From: Oceanospirillum linum | GTDB lineage: Bacteria > Pseudomonadota > Gammaproteobacteria > Pseudomonadales > Halomonadaceae | Length of the DNA stretch: 64,000 bases | Reading direction: 5' to 3' | Assembly: GCF_001995095.2 (NCBI RefSeq) | Contig: NZ_MTSD02000001.1 | Span: 248,001 to 312,000, forward strand | Shown here: positions 6,205 through 15,399 of the stretch, piece after piece | Numbering within the stretch: the stretch's first letter is position 1 | Layout: the number at the start of each line of letters is the position of its first letter | Program-made: the position numbers and the translations under genes | Notes under the pieces: generated by a model | Seen by the model: the letters and a program-made list of their open reading frames with translations, nothing else | Databases searched by the model: none | Told to the model about the DNA's origin: nothing

Positions 6205-7140
6205 TCAGATCTTTTTCAGAACCTTGCGGAACACCGCCAGTTCTTCGTCGGTGAGATCACCAAACACTTTTTCCTGATAGTCTTCTGACAGCTGCCAGTA
6301 GGCTTCGGCCTGATGAGCCCCCTCTTCGGTCAGGGTCAGGTTATCATCCTGCACGCTTATCCAGGCTTTACGCTTTAGCTTTTCAACCGATGGGGCCAGG
6401 TCCTGATCCGGCATCAACAGATAGTCAACCATGGCGCTGAAGCTAACCGAGCCAAGGTCTTTCAGAACCATCAGCAGGTGAGCCTCCGCGACCCGCAAGC
6501 CACTTGCCTGCTGCATCGGCCAATAGCCACGCTGATAGCGTTTTACCGCACTCAGCATCTGGTAATAGAGGTTGTTATCCAGCATTTTTTCACGATCAGC
6601 ATCGGCTTGCTCAGCCGCTGCGGCATCAGCTTCTGCGCTTTTCTGAGCAGCCCCCACATGCGGTACAACCGCAGAGTAAGTACCGCCATGGTACAGCAGT
6701 GGTGCACGACCGTAATCGTCAAAGGCTTCAACTTTACCGATCAGAATCCAGTGGTCACCCCCATCAACTTTGTCATAGTTCGCGCACTGAAAACGAGCGG
6801 CGCAGTCCGTCAGCAGCGGCGCATCACCCAGACCTTTCCCGTAATCAATGCTGGAGAACTTGTCATCAGACGGGCGGGCGAAGTGGTTGGAGATATCGAT
6901 CTGATCCGCCGCCAGCACGTTCACGGCAAAATGACTGGCATTATCAAAAATCTCAACACTGCCGGAGTTTTTCATGATGCTCCACAATACCAGCGGCGGA
7001 TCAAGGGAAACGGAGTTAAAGCTGTTTGCGGTAACACCTGCCTGCTGTCCATCTTTAGCAGTGGCAGTAATTACGGTGACGCCGGTGGCGAAGTTGCCCA
7101 AAGCACGGCGAAATGCTTTCGGGTCAAATGCAGTAGTCAT
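6205..7140 (-). CDS. 4-hydroxyphenylacetate 3-monooxygenase reductase (C1-type), paralog 2
   Basis: A 311-residue flavin reductase with a regulatory tail. Residues 5-165 are a flavin-reductase-like FMN-binding fold (FRRALGNFATGVTVITA, GVTANSFNSVSLDPPLVLWS, FQCANYDKVDGGDHWILIGKV). An Ala/Glu-rich linker follows, then a MarR-like domain (residues about 190-311). This layout is that of C1 of the Acinetobacter baumannii HPAH, where the C-terminal domain represses activity until substrate binds. It is a close paralog of the gene at 7558-8481. A terminator at 7409-7435 separates the two, so it may be transcribed alone. Which oxygenase it serves is unclear. Confidence 0.8.
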   Translation of the reverse strand: MTTAFDPKAFRRALGNFATGVTVITATAKDGQQAGVTANSFNSVSLDPPLVLWSIMKNSGSVEIFDNASHFAVNVLAADQIDISNHFARPSDDKFSSIDYGKGLGDAPLLTDCAARFQCANYDKVDGGDHWILIGKVEAFDDYGRAPLLYHGGTYSAVVPHVGAAQKSAEADAAAAEQADADREKMLDNNLYYQMLSAVKRYQRGYWPMQQASGLRVAEAHLLMVLKDLGSVSFSAMVDYLLMPDQDLAPSVEKLKRKAWISVQDDNLTLTEEGAHQAEAYWQLSEDYQEKVFGDLTDEELAVFRKVLKKI

Positions 7141-7557
7141 AATAGGGGCCTTGGTTTTTCACTAAACATGTCTGAACTTATTATGTTTTTATCCGGTATG
7201 ACCGCTAACAACAGCGTTGCCGCCGGATAGGCTTACAGCAAAGAAGTTAACGGACAGCCGAAGAAACAGCGCGGTATAACGCAGTAAGCTGCTTCACAGG
7301 GCGGGTAGCATTTATGAATAGCAGGTCGTTGTCCAGCCCTGTTTTATCTGACTTCGCTAACATCGACTAAAGTCGGACAAAACACGGTTCCGACAGGATA
7401 AAAAGACCAAAAAAAGCCCGGTTACAAAACCGGGCAAACTCAGACCAGGTATATTCCGAATGCAGTAGGGGTTAAAGCATTCAGGCCCGGCTCAGACACA
7501 ATGAAGATCATCGATGCGGATGGTGCTGATGGAATCAGCACCAACCCTGAAAACCGG
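7141..7557. other. Intergenic region between the two reductases
   Basis: No gene is seen. It holds a perfect 10-bp hairpin at 7521-7543 (TGGTGCTGAT-gga-ATCAGCACCA) just after the paralog 1 stop, and the terminator at 7409-7435. The remaining 270 bases before paralog 2 presumably carry its promoter, which I cannot place. Confidence 0.5.
7409..7435 (-). terminator. Terminator after HPAH reductase paralog 1
   Basis: On the minus strand GCCCGGTT-TTGT-AACCGGGC is followed by T7, a Rho-independent terminator. Confidence 0.8.
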
Positions 7558-8481
7558 TCAGACCGCCTCTAATACCTTGCGGAACGTTGCTAACTCTTCC
7601 TCAGAAAACTGTCCAAAAACCTCATCCTGACGTTCACTGGCGACTCGCCATAGGGTTTCCGCCTGCTCTGCACCGGCTGAAGTCAGGCTTAACTGACCAC
7701 CCTGCTGGGTCAGCCAGCCTTTGCGGCATAACGTCTCAACAGCGCCGTGAAGATCGTTATCCGGCATACCGATACGCTCTTCCAGATCCTGAGTTGCCAG
7801 GGAGCCAAAATCATTCAGGGTTAGTAGCATACGGGCTTCAATGGTGCGCAGACCGGTGGCCAGCTGCAGCGGCTGATAACCGGACTGATAGCGCTTAACC
7901 GCCTGAAGCATCTGATAATACAGATTGCTTGCCAGACGCTTGTCATTCTTTTCCTGACCCGCATCCGTTGCTTCAGAATCTTTTGGTTTAGCACCGGCAT
8001 GGGGAATCACCGCGGAATACGCGCCACCATGATAGAGCAGAGGTGCGCGGCCATAATCATCATAAGCGACAACCTTACCCACCAGAATCCAGTGATCACC
8101 ACCATCCAGTTTCTGGTAGCTCTCACACTGGAAGCGCGCCGAACAGTCCGGCAGTAAAGGCGCATCACCCAGGCCTTTTTCGTACTCGATATCGGCAAAC
8201 TTATCATCAGACGGGCGGGCAAAATGGTTCGATACCGGAATTTGGTCTGCCGCCAGAATATTCACGGCAAAATGGCTGGCGTTGTCGAAAACCTCAACGC
8301 TACCGGAGTTTTTCATGATGCTCCACAATACCAGTGGCGGCTCCAGGGAAACCGAGTTAAAGCTGTTGGCCGTGACACCGGTTTGGACACCTTCAGGTGT
8401 ACACGCGGTAATAACCGTGACACCCGTGGCAAAGTTACCCAGCGCGCGACGAAAATCCCGTGGGTCAAATTCAGTACTCAT
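7558..8481 (-). CDS. hpaC: 4-hydroxyphenylacetate 3-monooxygenase reductase (C1-type), paralog 1
   Basis: A 307-residue C1-type reductase that supplies reduced FMN to the C2 oxygenase encoded just upstream. It has the same two-domain build as its paralog: FMN reductase (FRRALGNFATGVTVITA near residue 10, GVTANSFNSVSLEPPLV) and MarR-like C-terminal domain (residues about 185-307). I choose the ATG at 8481 (MSTEFDPRDF) because it aligns with the paralog's start; a longer frame to 8658 would run into the C2 gene. The 94-base gap to C2 contains a perfect hairpin, which may set the ratio of the two subunits. Confidence 0.85.
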   Translation of the reverse strand: MSTEFDPRDFRRALGNFATGVTVITACTPEGVQTGVTANSFNSVSLEPPLVLWSIMKNSGSVEVFDNASHFAVNILAADQIPVSNHFARPSDDKFADIEYEKGLGDAPLLPDCSARFQCESYQKLDGGDHWILVGKVVAYDDYGRAPLLYHGGAYSAVIPHAGAKPKDSEATDAGQEKNDKRLASNLYYQMLQAVKRYQSGYQPLQLATGLRTIEARMLLTLNDFGSLATQDLEERIGMPDNDLHGAVETLCRKGWLTQQGGQLSLTSAGAEQAETLWRVASERQDEVFGQFSEEELATFRKVLEAV

Positions 8482-8544
8482 GGTTGTTGTCCTGTTCTTG
8501 CTTTTATTCTGAGAAGAGTCGCAGAAAGAGAAAAGAGATAGCGA

Positions 8545-8567
8545 TCTGCCGGAGCACCTCCGGCAGA
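8545..8567 (-). promoter_or_regulatory. Intercistronic hairpin between C2 and C1
   Basis: TCTGCCGGAG-CAC-CTCCGGCAGA is a perfect 10-bp stem with a 3-base loop. On the minus strand a pyrimidine-rich but interrupted tract follows, so it is a weak terminator or an mRNA stabiliser between oxygenase and reductase. Confidence 0.5.
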
Positions 8568-8575
8568 ACGGCGAT

Positions 8576-9742
8576 TTACAGCAGAGACGGATCAGGCTCA
8601 AGACCCAACAGCTCACGGCCAATAATTTGTGCGCAAACATCATAATCGGTGTAAGCATGGGCTGCGGTCATATTGGACTCGCGCCACAGGCGTTGACCTT
8701 CACGGTCGGCATACCAGTTAGAGGCTCCCATAACTGCCCACAGGCGGTTAACGGCTTCTACACACATTTTGATGGCATAGGCCTGATTGGTGCGCCAGTG
8801 CGCCAGGGTGTAACGATCAGGATATTCGTGCCGCTCGCCATACTCTTTATGCTCGTTCCAGGTTTTCTCCAGATAAGCACGGGCCGCACACACCTGCTGG
8901 TAGGACTCGGCAATACGCAGCATCGGCGGTACAGAGCCATCCACTTTAGCACCGGTATAGGCCCGGACACGGTTTTTGGTCAGGTCTTTGTAGACTTCGA
9001 TCATACGCTCCGCGACACCCAGGCTCATGGCGGCGAAGCCACAAGCAAAATAAGGGCGATAAGGCGTGTGATAAATTTTACTGTCAGGGTACAGTTCACG
9101 ACCTTTATGACGGCCTTCCATCATATCTTTTGCTGCCTGAATACGATGCTCAGGCACAAATACACCTTCGATATGAGCGGTCTTCGTACCGGAGCCCTGC
9201 ATCGCAACTGAGTACCAGTCATCAATAATGGTAAATTCGCTACGGGGAATAACGGCAAAACTGTACACTTTCTCATCGTTTACCATGCGGTTCAGACCGA
9301 CGATAATCCAGTCCGCATGATCAACGCCGGAGCTCCACTTCATATCACCGGTAAAGATGATACCGCCCTCAGTTTCTTCGTACTTACCAAAGGGCGCAAT
9401 GGAGGAAGACGCGACCGCATCCGGGTTCTCACCCCAGAACTCTTCCTGGGCTTCTTTGCTGAACATCGCCATCTGATGGTTATGGGTACAGAGCAGGCTG
9501 TAAGCCCATGCCGTTGAGCAGCAGGCACCCGCCAGTGCTGCGATACAATCGGTAAATTCCGGCAGTGAGATCTCCAGGCCGCCGTATGCCTTAGGCAGGA
9601 AGGCGCGGTTCAGGCCGATGCCGTGCAGCATGTCGATGTTGTCCTGGGGAATCTTGCGCAGCTCTTCTGTCTTAGTCGCATTAGCACGGATCGCAGGCAG
9701 AATTTCCTGGAGCTTATCCAGCATTGGGTTGTTCTGTTTCAT
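8576..9742 (-). CDS. 4-hydroxyphenylacetate 3-monooxygenase oxygenase component (C2-type)
   Basis: A 388-residue flavin-dependent hydroxylase of the acyl-CoA dehydrogenase fold that converts 4-hydroxyphenylacetate to 3,4-dihydroxyphenylacetate, the substrate route into HpaD. Strong resemblance to A. baumannii C2: RAFLPKAYGGLEISLPEF, GWAYSLLCTHNHQ-like, SSSIAPFGK, MKWSSGVDHADW (active-site Ser region), PYRPYFA, NRVRAYTGA and the terminal GRELLGLEPDPSLL. The N-terminus is about 35 residues shorter than the Acinetobacter protein. It is divergent from the deaminase at 9996 and is followed by its reductase. Confidence 0.88.
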   Translation of the reverse strand: MKQNNPMLDKLQEILPAIRANATKTEELRKIPQDNIDMLHGIGLNRAFLPKAYGGLEISLPEFTDCIAALAGACCSTAWAYSLLCTHNHQMAMFSKEAQEEFWGENPDAVASSSIAPFGKYEETEGGIIFTGDMKWSSGVDHADWIIVGLNRMVNDEKVYSFAVIPRSEFTIIDDWYSVAMQGSGTKTAHIEGVFVPEHRIQAAKDMMEGRHKGRELYPDSKIYHTPYRPYFACGFAAMSLGVAERMIEVYKDLTKNRVRAYTGAKVDGSVPPMLRIAESYQQVCAARAYLEKTWNEHKEYGERHEYPDRYTLAHWRTNQAYAIKMCVEAVNRLWAVMGASNWYADREGQRLWRESNMTAAHAYTDYDVCAQIIGRELLGLEPDPSLL

Positions 9743-9995
9743 GAGACTGTACCCACATAATTGTTGTTGTATTCGTTATTAACCGCACCGGGCGGAGGGG
9801 CTTCAGGCCTGAAAGCCTTAACCCGCGTTGATGAATGAATTATGGACGCAAGCCTCATGGCTAAACATGACATTTTCTCGCTAAAAATGGGACTTTTATG
9901 TTCTGCCTGTATTTGTGCAGGCAAACGCTATACTCAATTTCAGACTCATGCACACCAATCCGTTAGAATGACACCATCAGAATTGGAGACCTCAA

Positions 9996-11036
9996 ATGAC
10001 AGCGCTAAGCCCTAAAACCCCACCAGAAATCGCTCGCCTGATCCAGGCGCTGCCAAAAGCAGAGCTACATCTGCATATTGAGGGTTCCTTTGAGCCGGAG
10101 CTGATGTTTGCTATCGCAAAACGGAACCGTATTACGCTTAGCTATGATTCAGTGGAAGCTCTCAAAGAAGCCTACCAGTTCAATAACCTGCAGGAGTTTC
10201 TGGACCTCTACTATCAGGGGATGAATGTTCTGCAGACCCGTCAGGATTATTATGATCTGACCCGTGCGTATCTGGATAAAGTTCACAGCCAGAATGTGCG
10301 CCATGTAGAGATTTTCTGGGACCCGCAGGGCCACCTGGAGCGAGGTATCGACTTTGCGACCCAGATTGACGGTATTTTGCAGGCGCTGAAAGAGGCCAGG
10401 GCCCAGCATGGCATCAGTTATCGCCTGATTATGTCCTTTCTGCGTCATCTGCCGGAAGAGAGCGCTTTTGAGACGTTGGAGCTGGCGAAACCTTACCTGG
10501 ATGAGATCTATGGCGTAGGCCTGGATTCTTCTGAGATGGGGCATCCGCCGGAGAAGTTTCAGGGTGTATTTGCCGCCTGCCGGGATCTGGGTTTAAGGAT
10601 CACTGCCCACGCCGGTGAAGAAGGCCCGGCAGACTATGTCTGGCAGGCACTGGATCTGCTGCAGGTGGACCGGGTAGATCACGGTAACCGCTCACTGGAA
10701 GATGACACCCTGATCGAACGGCTGAAAGAGTCCCAGATGGTGCTGACGGTTTGTCCACTGTCGAACCTGAAGCTACAGGTGGTGAAAGATCTGAATGACC
10801 ACCCGATTCCGGCCATGCTGCAAGCGGGCCTGAAGGCGACCATCAACTCCGATGATCCGGCTTATTTTGGCGGTTATATGAACGAGAATCTGATGCAGTT
10901 GCAGCAGGCGGTCGGCCTGAGTGCGGACGATATTATCACCCTGACCCGAAACAGTATCGAAGGCAGCTGGGCGGAAGAAGCCCGTAAGAAAGAGCTGTTG
11001 GCAGAGCTGGATCGTGTGGTGGCAGACTTTAGCTAA
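9996..11036 (+). CDS. Adenine deaminase (adenosine deaminase superfamily)
   Basis: A 346-residue Zn-dependent aminohydrolase. Metal and catalytic motifs are in order: AELHLHIEG (His25, His27), then HAGEEG, DHGNRSLED, TVCPLSNLKL and NSDDPAYFGGY. The NNLQEFLDLYY and FLRHLPEESA segments match the Pseudomonas-type adenine deaminases rather than true adenosine deaminases, so hypoxanthine formation from adenine in purine salvage is the likely role. The SD GGAGA precedes the ATG. It ends at a bidirectional terminator. Confidence 0.85.
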   Translation: MTALSPKTPPEIARLIQALPKAELHLHIEGSFEPELMFAIAKRNRITLSYDSVEALKEAYQFNNLQEFLDLYYQGMNVLQTRQDYYDLTRAYLDKVHSQNVRHVEIFWDPQGHLERGIDFATQIDGILQALKEARAQHGISYRLIMSFLRHLPEESAFETLELAKPYLDEIYGVGLDSSEMGHPPEKFQGVFAACRDLGLRITAHAGEEGPADYVWQALDLLQVDRVDHGNRSLEDDTLIERLKESQMVLTVCPLSNLKLQVVKDLNDHPIPAMLQAGLKATINSDDPAYFGGYMNENLMQLQQAVGLSADDIITLTRNSIEGSWAEEARKKELLAELDRVVADFS

Positions 11037-11058
11037 CCTCAGGGCAGAAAAAATCAGC

Positions 11059-11229
11059 TTATAAAAAAGGGCTGGCGGATAAACTGCGGTGCAGTGTATT
11101 CGGCAGCCCTCTCTTTTTTACCTGAAAGGTTTGAATCATAACCTTGTTGCTAAGGTTAAGGTTTCCGCCGGGCCTGTTGCGACACTCATAGCCTGGTAAT
11201 TTGCGGATTCTCGCTTTAAATCGTTTCAT
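11059..11229 (-). CDS. Small ORF coupled to arfB and crossing a terminator
   Basis: A 56-codon frame starts with ATG overlapping the arfB stop by one base (TGATG), with GGTGGTG upstream. The peptide is basic (begins [19 protein letters not shown]). Its last 16 codons run through the stem of the hairpin at 11068-11110, and its stop lies just past the T-run. Transcripts ending at that terminator would lack a stop codon. This recalls the nonstop-mRNA control of arfA, but the ArfA motifs (KGQIKDN, KGKGSY) are absent. It may also be a chance frame. Confidence 0.35.
   Translation of the reverse strand: MKRFKARIRKLPGYECRNRPGGNLNLSNKVMIQTFQVKKRGLPNTLHRSLSASPFL
11063..11119. terminator. Bidirectional terminator between adenine deaminase and arfB
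   Basis: Stem AGGGCTG (11068-11074) pairs with CAGCCCT (11104-11110), with an inner CTGC/GCAG hairpin and T-runs on both strands. It serves the deaminase on the plus strand and probably the arfB transcript on the minus strand. Confidence 0.65.
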
Positions 11230-11639
11230 CACACCACCTTTCCTCGCAGAGATTTAATCTGTCCCCGTTGATTTTTCTTATCCATCCGCTTCTTCTGTGA
11301 GTTACGGCTGGGTTTGGTGGGTCTTCGGGCTTTCTGAATCTTAGTGGCATCCAGAATCAGCGTCTTAAGTCGCTGTAACGCATCTTCCCGGTTCTTCTCC
11401 TGAGTGCGGAACTGCTGCGCTTTAATCACCAGCACACCTTCTTTACTGATCCGGCTGTCTTTCAGTGCCAACAAACGTTCTTTATAGAACTCCGGCAGAC
11501 TGGAAGCGGCAATATCGAATCGCAGGTGAATCGCTGATGACACCTTATTCACATTCTGACCACCGGCGCCCTGGGCCCGTATAGCCTGCAGCTCCAGCTC
11601 CTCATCGGGAATGGTCACTGCATTGGATATCTGTAACAC
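11229..11639 (-). CDS. arfB: Peptidyl-tRNA hydrolase ArfB (ribosome rescue)
   Basis: A 136-residue stand-alone release-factor-like hydrolase that frees stalled ribosomes. It has the GGQ motif at residues 26-28 within [20 protein letters not shown], and a long basic C-terminal tail ([16 protein letters not shown]) that in ArfB enters the empty mRNA channel. Length matches E. coli YaeJ (140). The start is a GTG at 11639, 8 bases after AAGGAG. A small basic ORF is coupled downstream. Confidence 0.92.
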   Translation of the reverse strand: MLQISNAVTIPDEELELQAIRAQGAGGQNVNKVSSAIHLRFDIAASSLPEFYKERLLALKDSRISKEGVLVIKAQQFRTQEKNREDALQRLKTLILDATKIQKARRPTKPSRNSQKKRMDKKNQRGQIKSLRGKVV

Positions 11640-11756
11640 CTGAGTGCTCCTTATCGCTGTTTATATTCAGCTGACCTATCGCTGCTTATATTCGGCTAAG
11701 CGAACAAAAGCTCTGAACCGTCAGCGGTGCGTACGATACGCCCTATCAGTAACATG

Positions 11757-12401
11757 TCAAATATCCGTAGTCGGTATCGCCCGCTTACGGATATCCATCC
11801 ATAGCGCCACCAGGAACCAGACGGTCAGAAAAAATGCCAACACTTCCGGTGTTTCAGCGACATACATCACCTCGTCACTCAGTAACGCTGTTCCGGCAAT
11901 CAGCAGCAGGTAATAGGGCAGGTTGATCAGGCCAGAGAGCAAGACCACTTTAAAGGGATGTCGGTTTGCGCCTTGGGCAAACATATAGAACGCCAGTGCA
12001 TTGGTGTGCAGCATCGCCAGCAGCAGATTACGCAAAGTATAATCCTGATGACCACTGCGGGCTGGATCACCCCAGATCCGACCCAGACCATAGTTAACGC
12101 AAGAGCCTAACGTCGCTGCCGCCACCATCATCAGAGTCAGCCAGAGCATATCGCTGAAGTCTGGCTCAGACAGCACCACGATCACCACAGCAAAAAACTG
12201 ACCGGGAAAGTAAAAACCCAGATAGATAATGGACTCAGCCAGAATAATCAATAACAGCAACCAGCTCTGACTATCCCCGAGATTCGACTTCAGCTGCTCA
12301 AGCATCGCTTCACCGGGGGGAATCCAGCCGATGCTGACCAGCAGTGTCAGTAAACTAAAGGCGATAATGGCAGAAAATGGTAATAGTGAGTAATAGCGCA
12401 T
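11757..12401 (-). CDS. DedA/VTT-like membrane protein
   Basis: A 214-residue polytopic inner-membrane protein. Motifs ESIIYLGFYFPGQF and LGSCVNYGLGRIWG match the conserved DedA family positions (Glu then Pro-Gly, and G-x3-N/G-Y-x-x-G-R). DedA proteins are thought to be lipid or undecaprenyl-phosphate translocases and affect membrane potential; which activity applies here cannot be told. It follows the chemoreceptor gene on the same strand but is separated by a terminator. A weak DedA member, so the name is family-level only. Confidence 0.6.
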   Translation of the reverse strand: MRYYSLLPFSAIIAFSLLTLLVSIGWIPPGEAMLEQLKSNLGDSQSWLLLLIILAESIIYLGFYFPGQFFAVVIVVLSEPDFSDMLWLTLMMVAAATLGSCVNYGLGRIWGDPARSGHQDYTLRNLLLAMLHTNALAFYMFAQGANRHPFKVVLLSGLINLPYYLLLIAGTALLSDEVMYVAETPEVLAFFLTVWFLVALWMDIRKRAIPTTDI

Positions 12402-12437
12402 AAGTATCTCCGGAACTTACAGGCTTTACGCAGGGAA

Positions 12438-12473
12438 ATAAAAAAGGGTTCACGACGCTATGATCGTGAACCC
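12438..12473 (-). terminator. Terminator after the chemoreceptor
   Basis: On the minus strand GGGTTCACGA-N8-TCGTGAACCC is followed by a T-run; a perfect 10-bp stem. Confidence 0.85.
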
Positions 12474-12511
12474 TCTTCAGATTATATCCGCAGACAAAAA
12501 ACGATATGCCC

Positions 12512-14791
12512 TTAGCTCTGATGCTTGTACCTATCAATCACGGTATCCATACCAGCAACAATCATCTCAGAAAGATCACATACTTTATGATATAGCTCCT
12601 CAGCCTTAGCCTGGTCACCGGACTCTTTGGCTTTAACGATCTGCTGAATCAGCTCATGCATCTCAATATGTGGGTTTTCGATCGCTTTAAGATCCGCCTC
12701 CTGACGGCAGAACTCATGGCCTTCGCCGTAGTACCATTGTCCGAAATCGCAATCATGGGCAGAAACAGCCTGCTGCATGGAGATACTGCCCGCCCCATCC
12801 AGGAAGGTGCGCAGACGCATTTTCCATGCCTGGTGCGCACTACGGGCCACCGCCAGTTCTATGGCCGGATCGTTGCTTACTTTGAAGTGGCGGATAACCC
12901 CCATCAAAGAGGTTAGCTCTGTACCCATCGCTGAGGTTCTGCGCAAAATCTGGTCAGCGCCGTCTGCACTCTCCTGTGCCCCTTCGGCAATATTTACCAC
13001 TCTATGATTGATATCATCAGAAACCTGGCTCTGCTCTTCTGCAGCGCTGGCGATCTGATAAACGGTGTCATTAATTTGCTGCATACCATCGGTGATCGCC
13101 TGTAATGCATCACCGGATGCATTGGCTACGTCCACCAGTTCCTGTACATGCTCCTGACTGTGGTTGATCACATCGGTAGTGTCCTTAGTTACCTTCAACA
13201 GGTCGGCAATCATGACATTGATCTGGCCGGTTGCTTCCTGGGTACGCTGGGCTAACTGACGCACCTCATCGGCTACCACAGCAAAGCCACGGCCCTGCTC
13301 TCCGGCTCGGGCAGCTTCAATGGCGGCATTTAGTGCTAACAGATTCGTTTGATCGGCAATGCCGTGAATCACATCCAAAATAGTATGGATTTCAGTAGTT
13401 TGCTCATTCACACGATTGATCATATCAACCGTAGAGCCAACATTTTCGGCCATCTCATGGATGGTTCGGATACTCTCTTTTACCGTGGCATAGCTGACAC
13501 TGGAGCGCTTGCTGGCTTCTTCAGTAAAGGTTGAAGTACTGGAAGCATGCTGGGCAACCTCCTGTGCCGTGGCGGTCATCTCATTCACCGCCGTGGCCAC
13601 TTCATGGGTATTCACCCGCTGTTTATGGGTTAGCTCAATGGAATGCTCTGTAATATCAAAGAGTTCAGAGCCCGAGCGAGAAACACTGGCCACTGAAGTC
13701 ATCAGGTTTTTAATAATACTTTCCACATGGGCGATAAAGCGATTTACAGTTTGCGCAATATCAGCAACTTCATTATTGCCTTCAACATGGATTTTTTGGG
13801 TAAGATCGCCATCGCCGCTGGAGATATTTTCCATCGTCGCCCGCATTAAATCCAAAGGTTTGGTAATTCCACGGGTAATAATAACCGCCAAGATCAAACC
13901 AAAAATGATAAAGGCAACAGCAATCAGCACAGAATCCAGAAAGGAGCGATCCAGCATTGCCAGATAATGATCGCGATCCATCGCAACCTGAACAACCGCT
14001 GCGGGCTGGCCGGAGAAATCGGTTAGAACACCGGCATAAACCGCCACATCACGACCATTGATATCAAGTTGGCGAAATATCTGCTCCCGCTCGCCGGATA
14101 AAACCTGCTGCAGAAGCTCCGCTGATAGCAGCTGATCACGACCTAAAGTAGACGCATAGTCTTCCAGTCGTCCCTTACCGGGACGGGATACCACAAAGTC
14201 GGCCCCCGTTTCTGACTTCGCCTGATCAAAGAAAAACTGTCCTAATGAAAAACCAAACTCCACCGATCCCCAGTGGCGACCGTCAATCAGCACCGGAGCA
14301 ACGCCACGAATACCTAAACCGGCTACGCCTTTTTCGATACCGCTAACGGGCTTAACATCGCGATTAGTCATCACAACCGTTTCACGAAAACCGGACAGGT
14401 CATCACCGAACTTGGCGGTTTTATGAACCCGGAAATAGGAAGTCGCCGGTGGCTGATGAAACTGAAACTGGCGTAGGCCAAAGTCTGTCTCAAGCTGCTT
14501 AAAGGCCGGTAAGGTACTCAGTTCAAGGGCCGAACGATCACCCTTGATCAAATGTTCTTTAACCTCTTTCTGGTTGGCGGTATAGGTTGCCAGTGCCAGC
14601 GCCAAACGCTCCTCGCTCTTCACTCTATCTTCCAGCTGCCCAAAAAGGCTGACCAATTCCCGACGCTCGGCCTCCTCAATAATCAGCTTCATATCCGTCA
14701 GAAGCAGAGGGATGACAATGCCACAAACCAGTAACATAAAAAGGCCAAACCCCAGAACCAGACGCGTTCTTATCCGTAAACGACTGAACAT
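12512..14791 (-). CDS. Methyl-accepting chemotaxis protein with CZB domain
   Basis: A 759-residue chemoreceptor. Order: TM1 (residues about 11-31), a long periplasmic Cache-like sensor (32-285), TM2 (286-307), HAMP (308-361), methylation helices and the signalling tip (near 478-503, with [20 protein letters not shown]), then a C-terminal chemoreceptor zinc-binding (CZB) domain (about 650-750). The CZB residues His653, Cys681 (HDCDFGQW), His708 and His712 are in place. CZB domains bind Zn and can sense hypochlorous acid or metal. The periplasmic ligand is unknown. No chemotaxis genes are adjacent. Confidence 0.9.
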   Translation of the reverse strand: MFSRLRIRTRLVLGFGLFMLLVCGIVIPLLLTDMKLIIEEAERRELVSLFGQLEDRVKSEERLALALATYTANQKEVKEHLIKGDRSALELSTLPAFKQLETDFGLRQFQFHQPPATSYFRVHKTAKFGDDLSGFRETVVMTNRDVKPVSGIEKGVAGLGIRGVAPVLIDGRHWGSVEFGFSLGQFFFDQAKSETGADFVVSRPGKGRLEDYASTLGRDQLLSAELLQQVLSGEREQIFRQLDINGRDVAVYAGVLTDFSGQPAAVVQVAMDRDHYLAMLDRSFLDSVLIAVAFIIFGLILAVIITRGITKPLDLMRATMENISSGDGDLTQKIHVEGNNEVADIAQTVNRFIAHVESIIKNLMTSVASVSRSGSELFDITEHSIELTHKQRVNTHEVATAVNEMTATAQEVAQHASSTSTFTEEASKRSSVSYATVKESIRTIHEMAENVGSTVDMINRVNEQTTEIHTILDVIHGIADQTNLLALNAAIEAARAGEQGRGFAVVADEVRQLAQRTQEATGQINVMIADLLKVTKDTTDVINHSQEHVQELVDVANASGDALQAITDGMQQINDTVYQIASAAEEQSQVSDDINHRVVNIAEGAQESADGADQILRRTSAMGTELTSLMGVIRHFKVSNDPAIELAVARSAHQAWKMRLRTFLDGAGSISMQQAVSAHDCDFGQWYYGEGHEFCRQEADLKAIENPHIEMHELIQQIVKAKESGDQAKAEELYHKVCDLSEMIVAGMDTVIDRYKHQS

Positions 14792-14995
14792 ATAACCTAC
14801 CTCAAAAAAAGAAAGCTAATATAACTTAATCTAATTCTATCGTTTCTTATAAAGAGCACAATCTAACAGGTGAGAAAAACGTATTATTAAGCGACAAGCG
14901 ATGCAAAAAGCGCCATAACCAAAAAAAGCAGGCAGGATGGATTCAGAAAATGACCGGAAAAGAGCTGGCAGCGTCAGAAAGCAGGCATTAAATAA

Positions 14996-15229
14996 TCAAC
15001 GGCCCTCCTTCAAGGGCTCTAACAGCGCTTCCAGTCCATGAATTTGTAACTCCAGCATCAGCGCCAGCAGTTTACCCAGCTCTCCCTTTGGAAATCCTTG
15101 TTTACTGAACCAAAGTAAATAGGGCTCAGGCAGATCAGCCAGAACACGCCCCTTATATTTTCCAAAGGGCATTTTCGTACGAGCTAGTTTTAACAGGTGT
15201 TCCTGATCAAAATTTAACTCGGGTAACAT
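14996..15229 (-). CDS. DUF3820 family protein
   Basis: A 77-residue cytosolic protein with the family core MPFGKYKGRVLADLPEPYLLW followed by FSKQGFPKGELGKLL. DUF3820 proteins were once labelled putative quorum-sensing-regulated virulence factors, but no biochemical role is established. It is monocistronic, with 166 bases to the divergent dehalogenase. Confidence 0.8.
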   Translation of the reverse strand: MLPELNFDQEHLLKLARTKMPFGKYKGRVLADLPEPYLLWFSKQGFPKGELGKLLALMLELQIHGLEALLEPLKEGR

Positions 15230-15399
15230 AGCAACTCACTCACATCAGGTTATGAAGCAGGTACAAACTGGTTTAGCAGGCCATTATAAAGCTGAATATA
15301 ATGAGAGACTTCAACCAGACATGACGCTGAACATTATAAGGGCACTATGCTAAGCTGCTGAAATTAAAAGTTAAATAACAAATACAGCAAGAGGCAAAG

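Noticed and set aside
6478-7230. Long plus-strand frame opposite the HPAH reductase paralog 2
   Set aside because: Antisense shadow of a well-supported gene; the product shows no known motifs.
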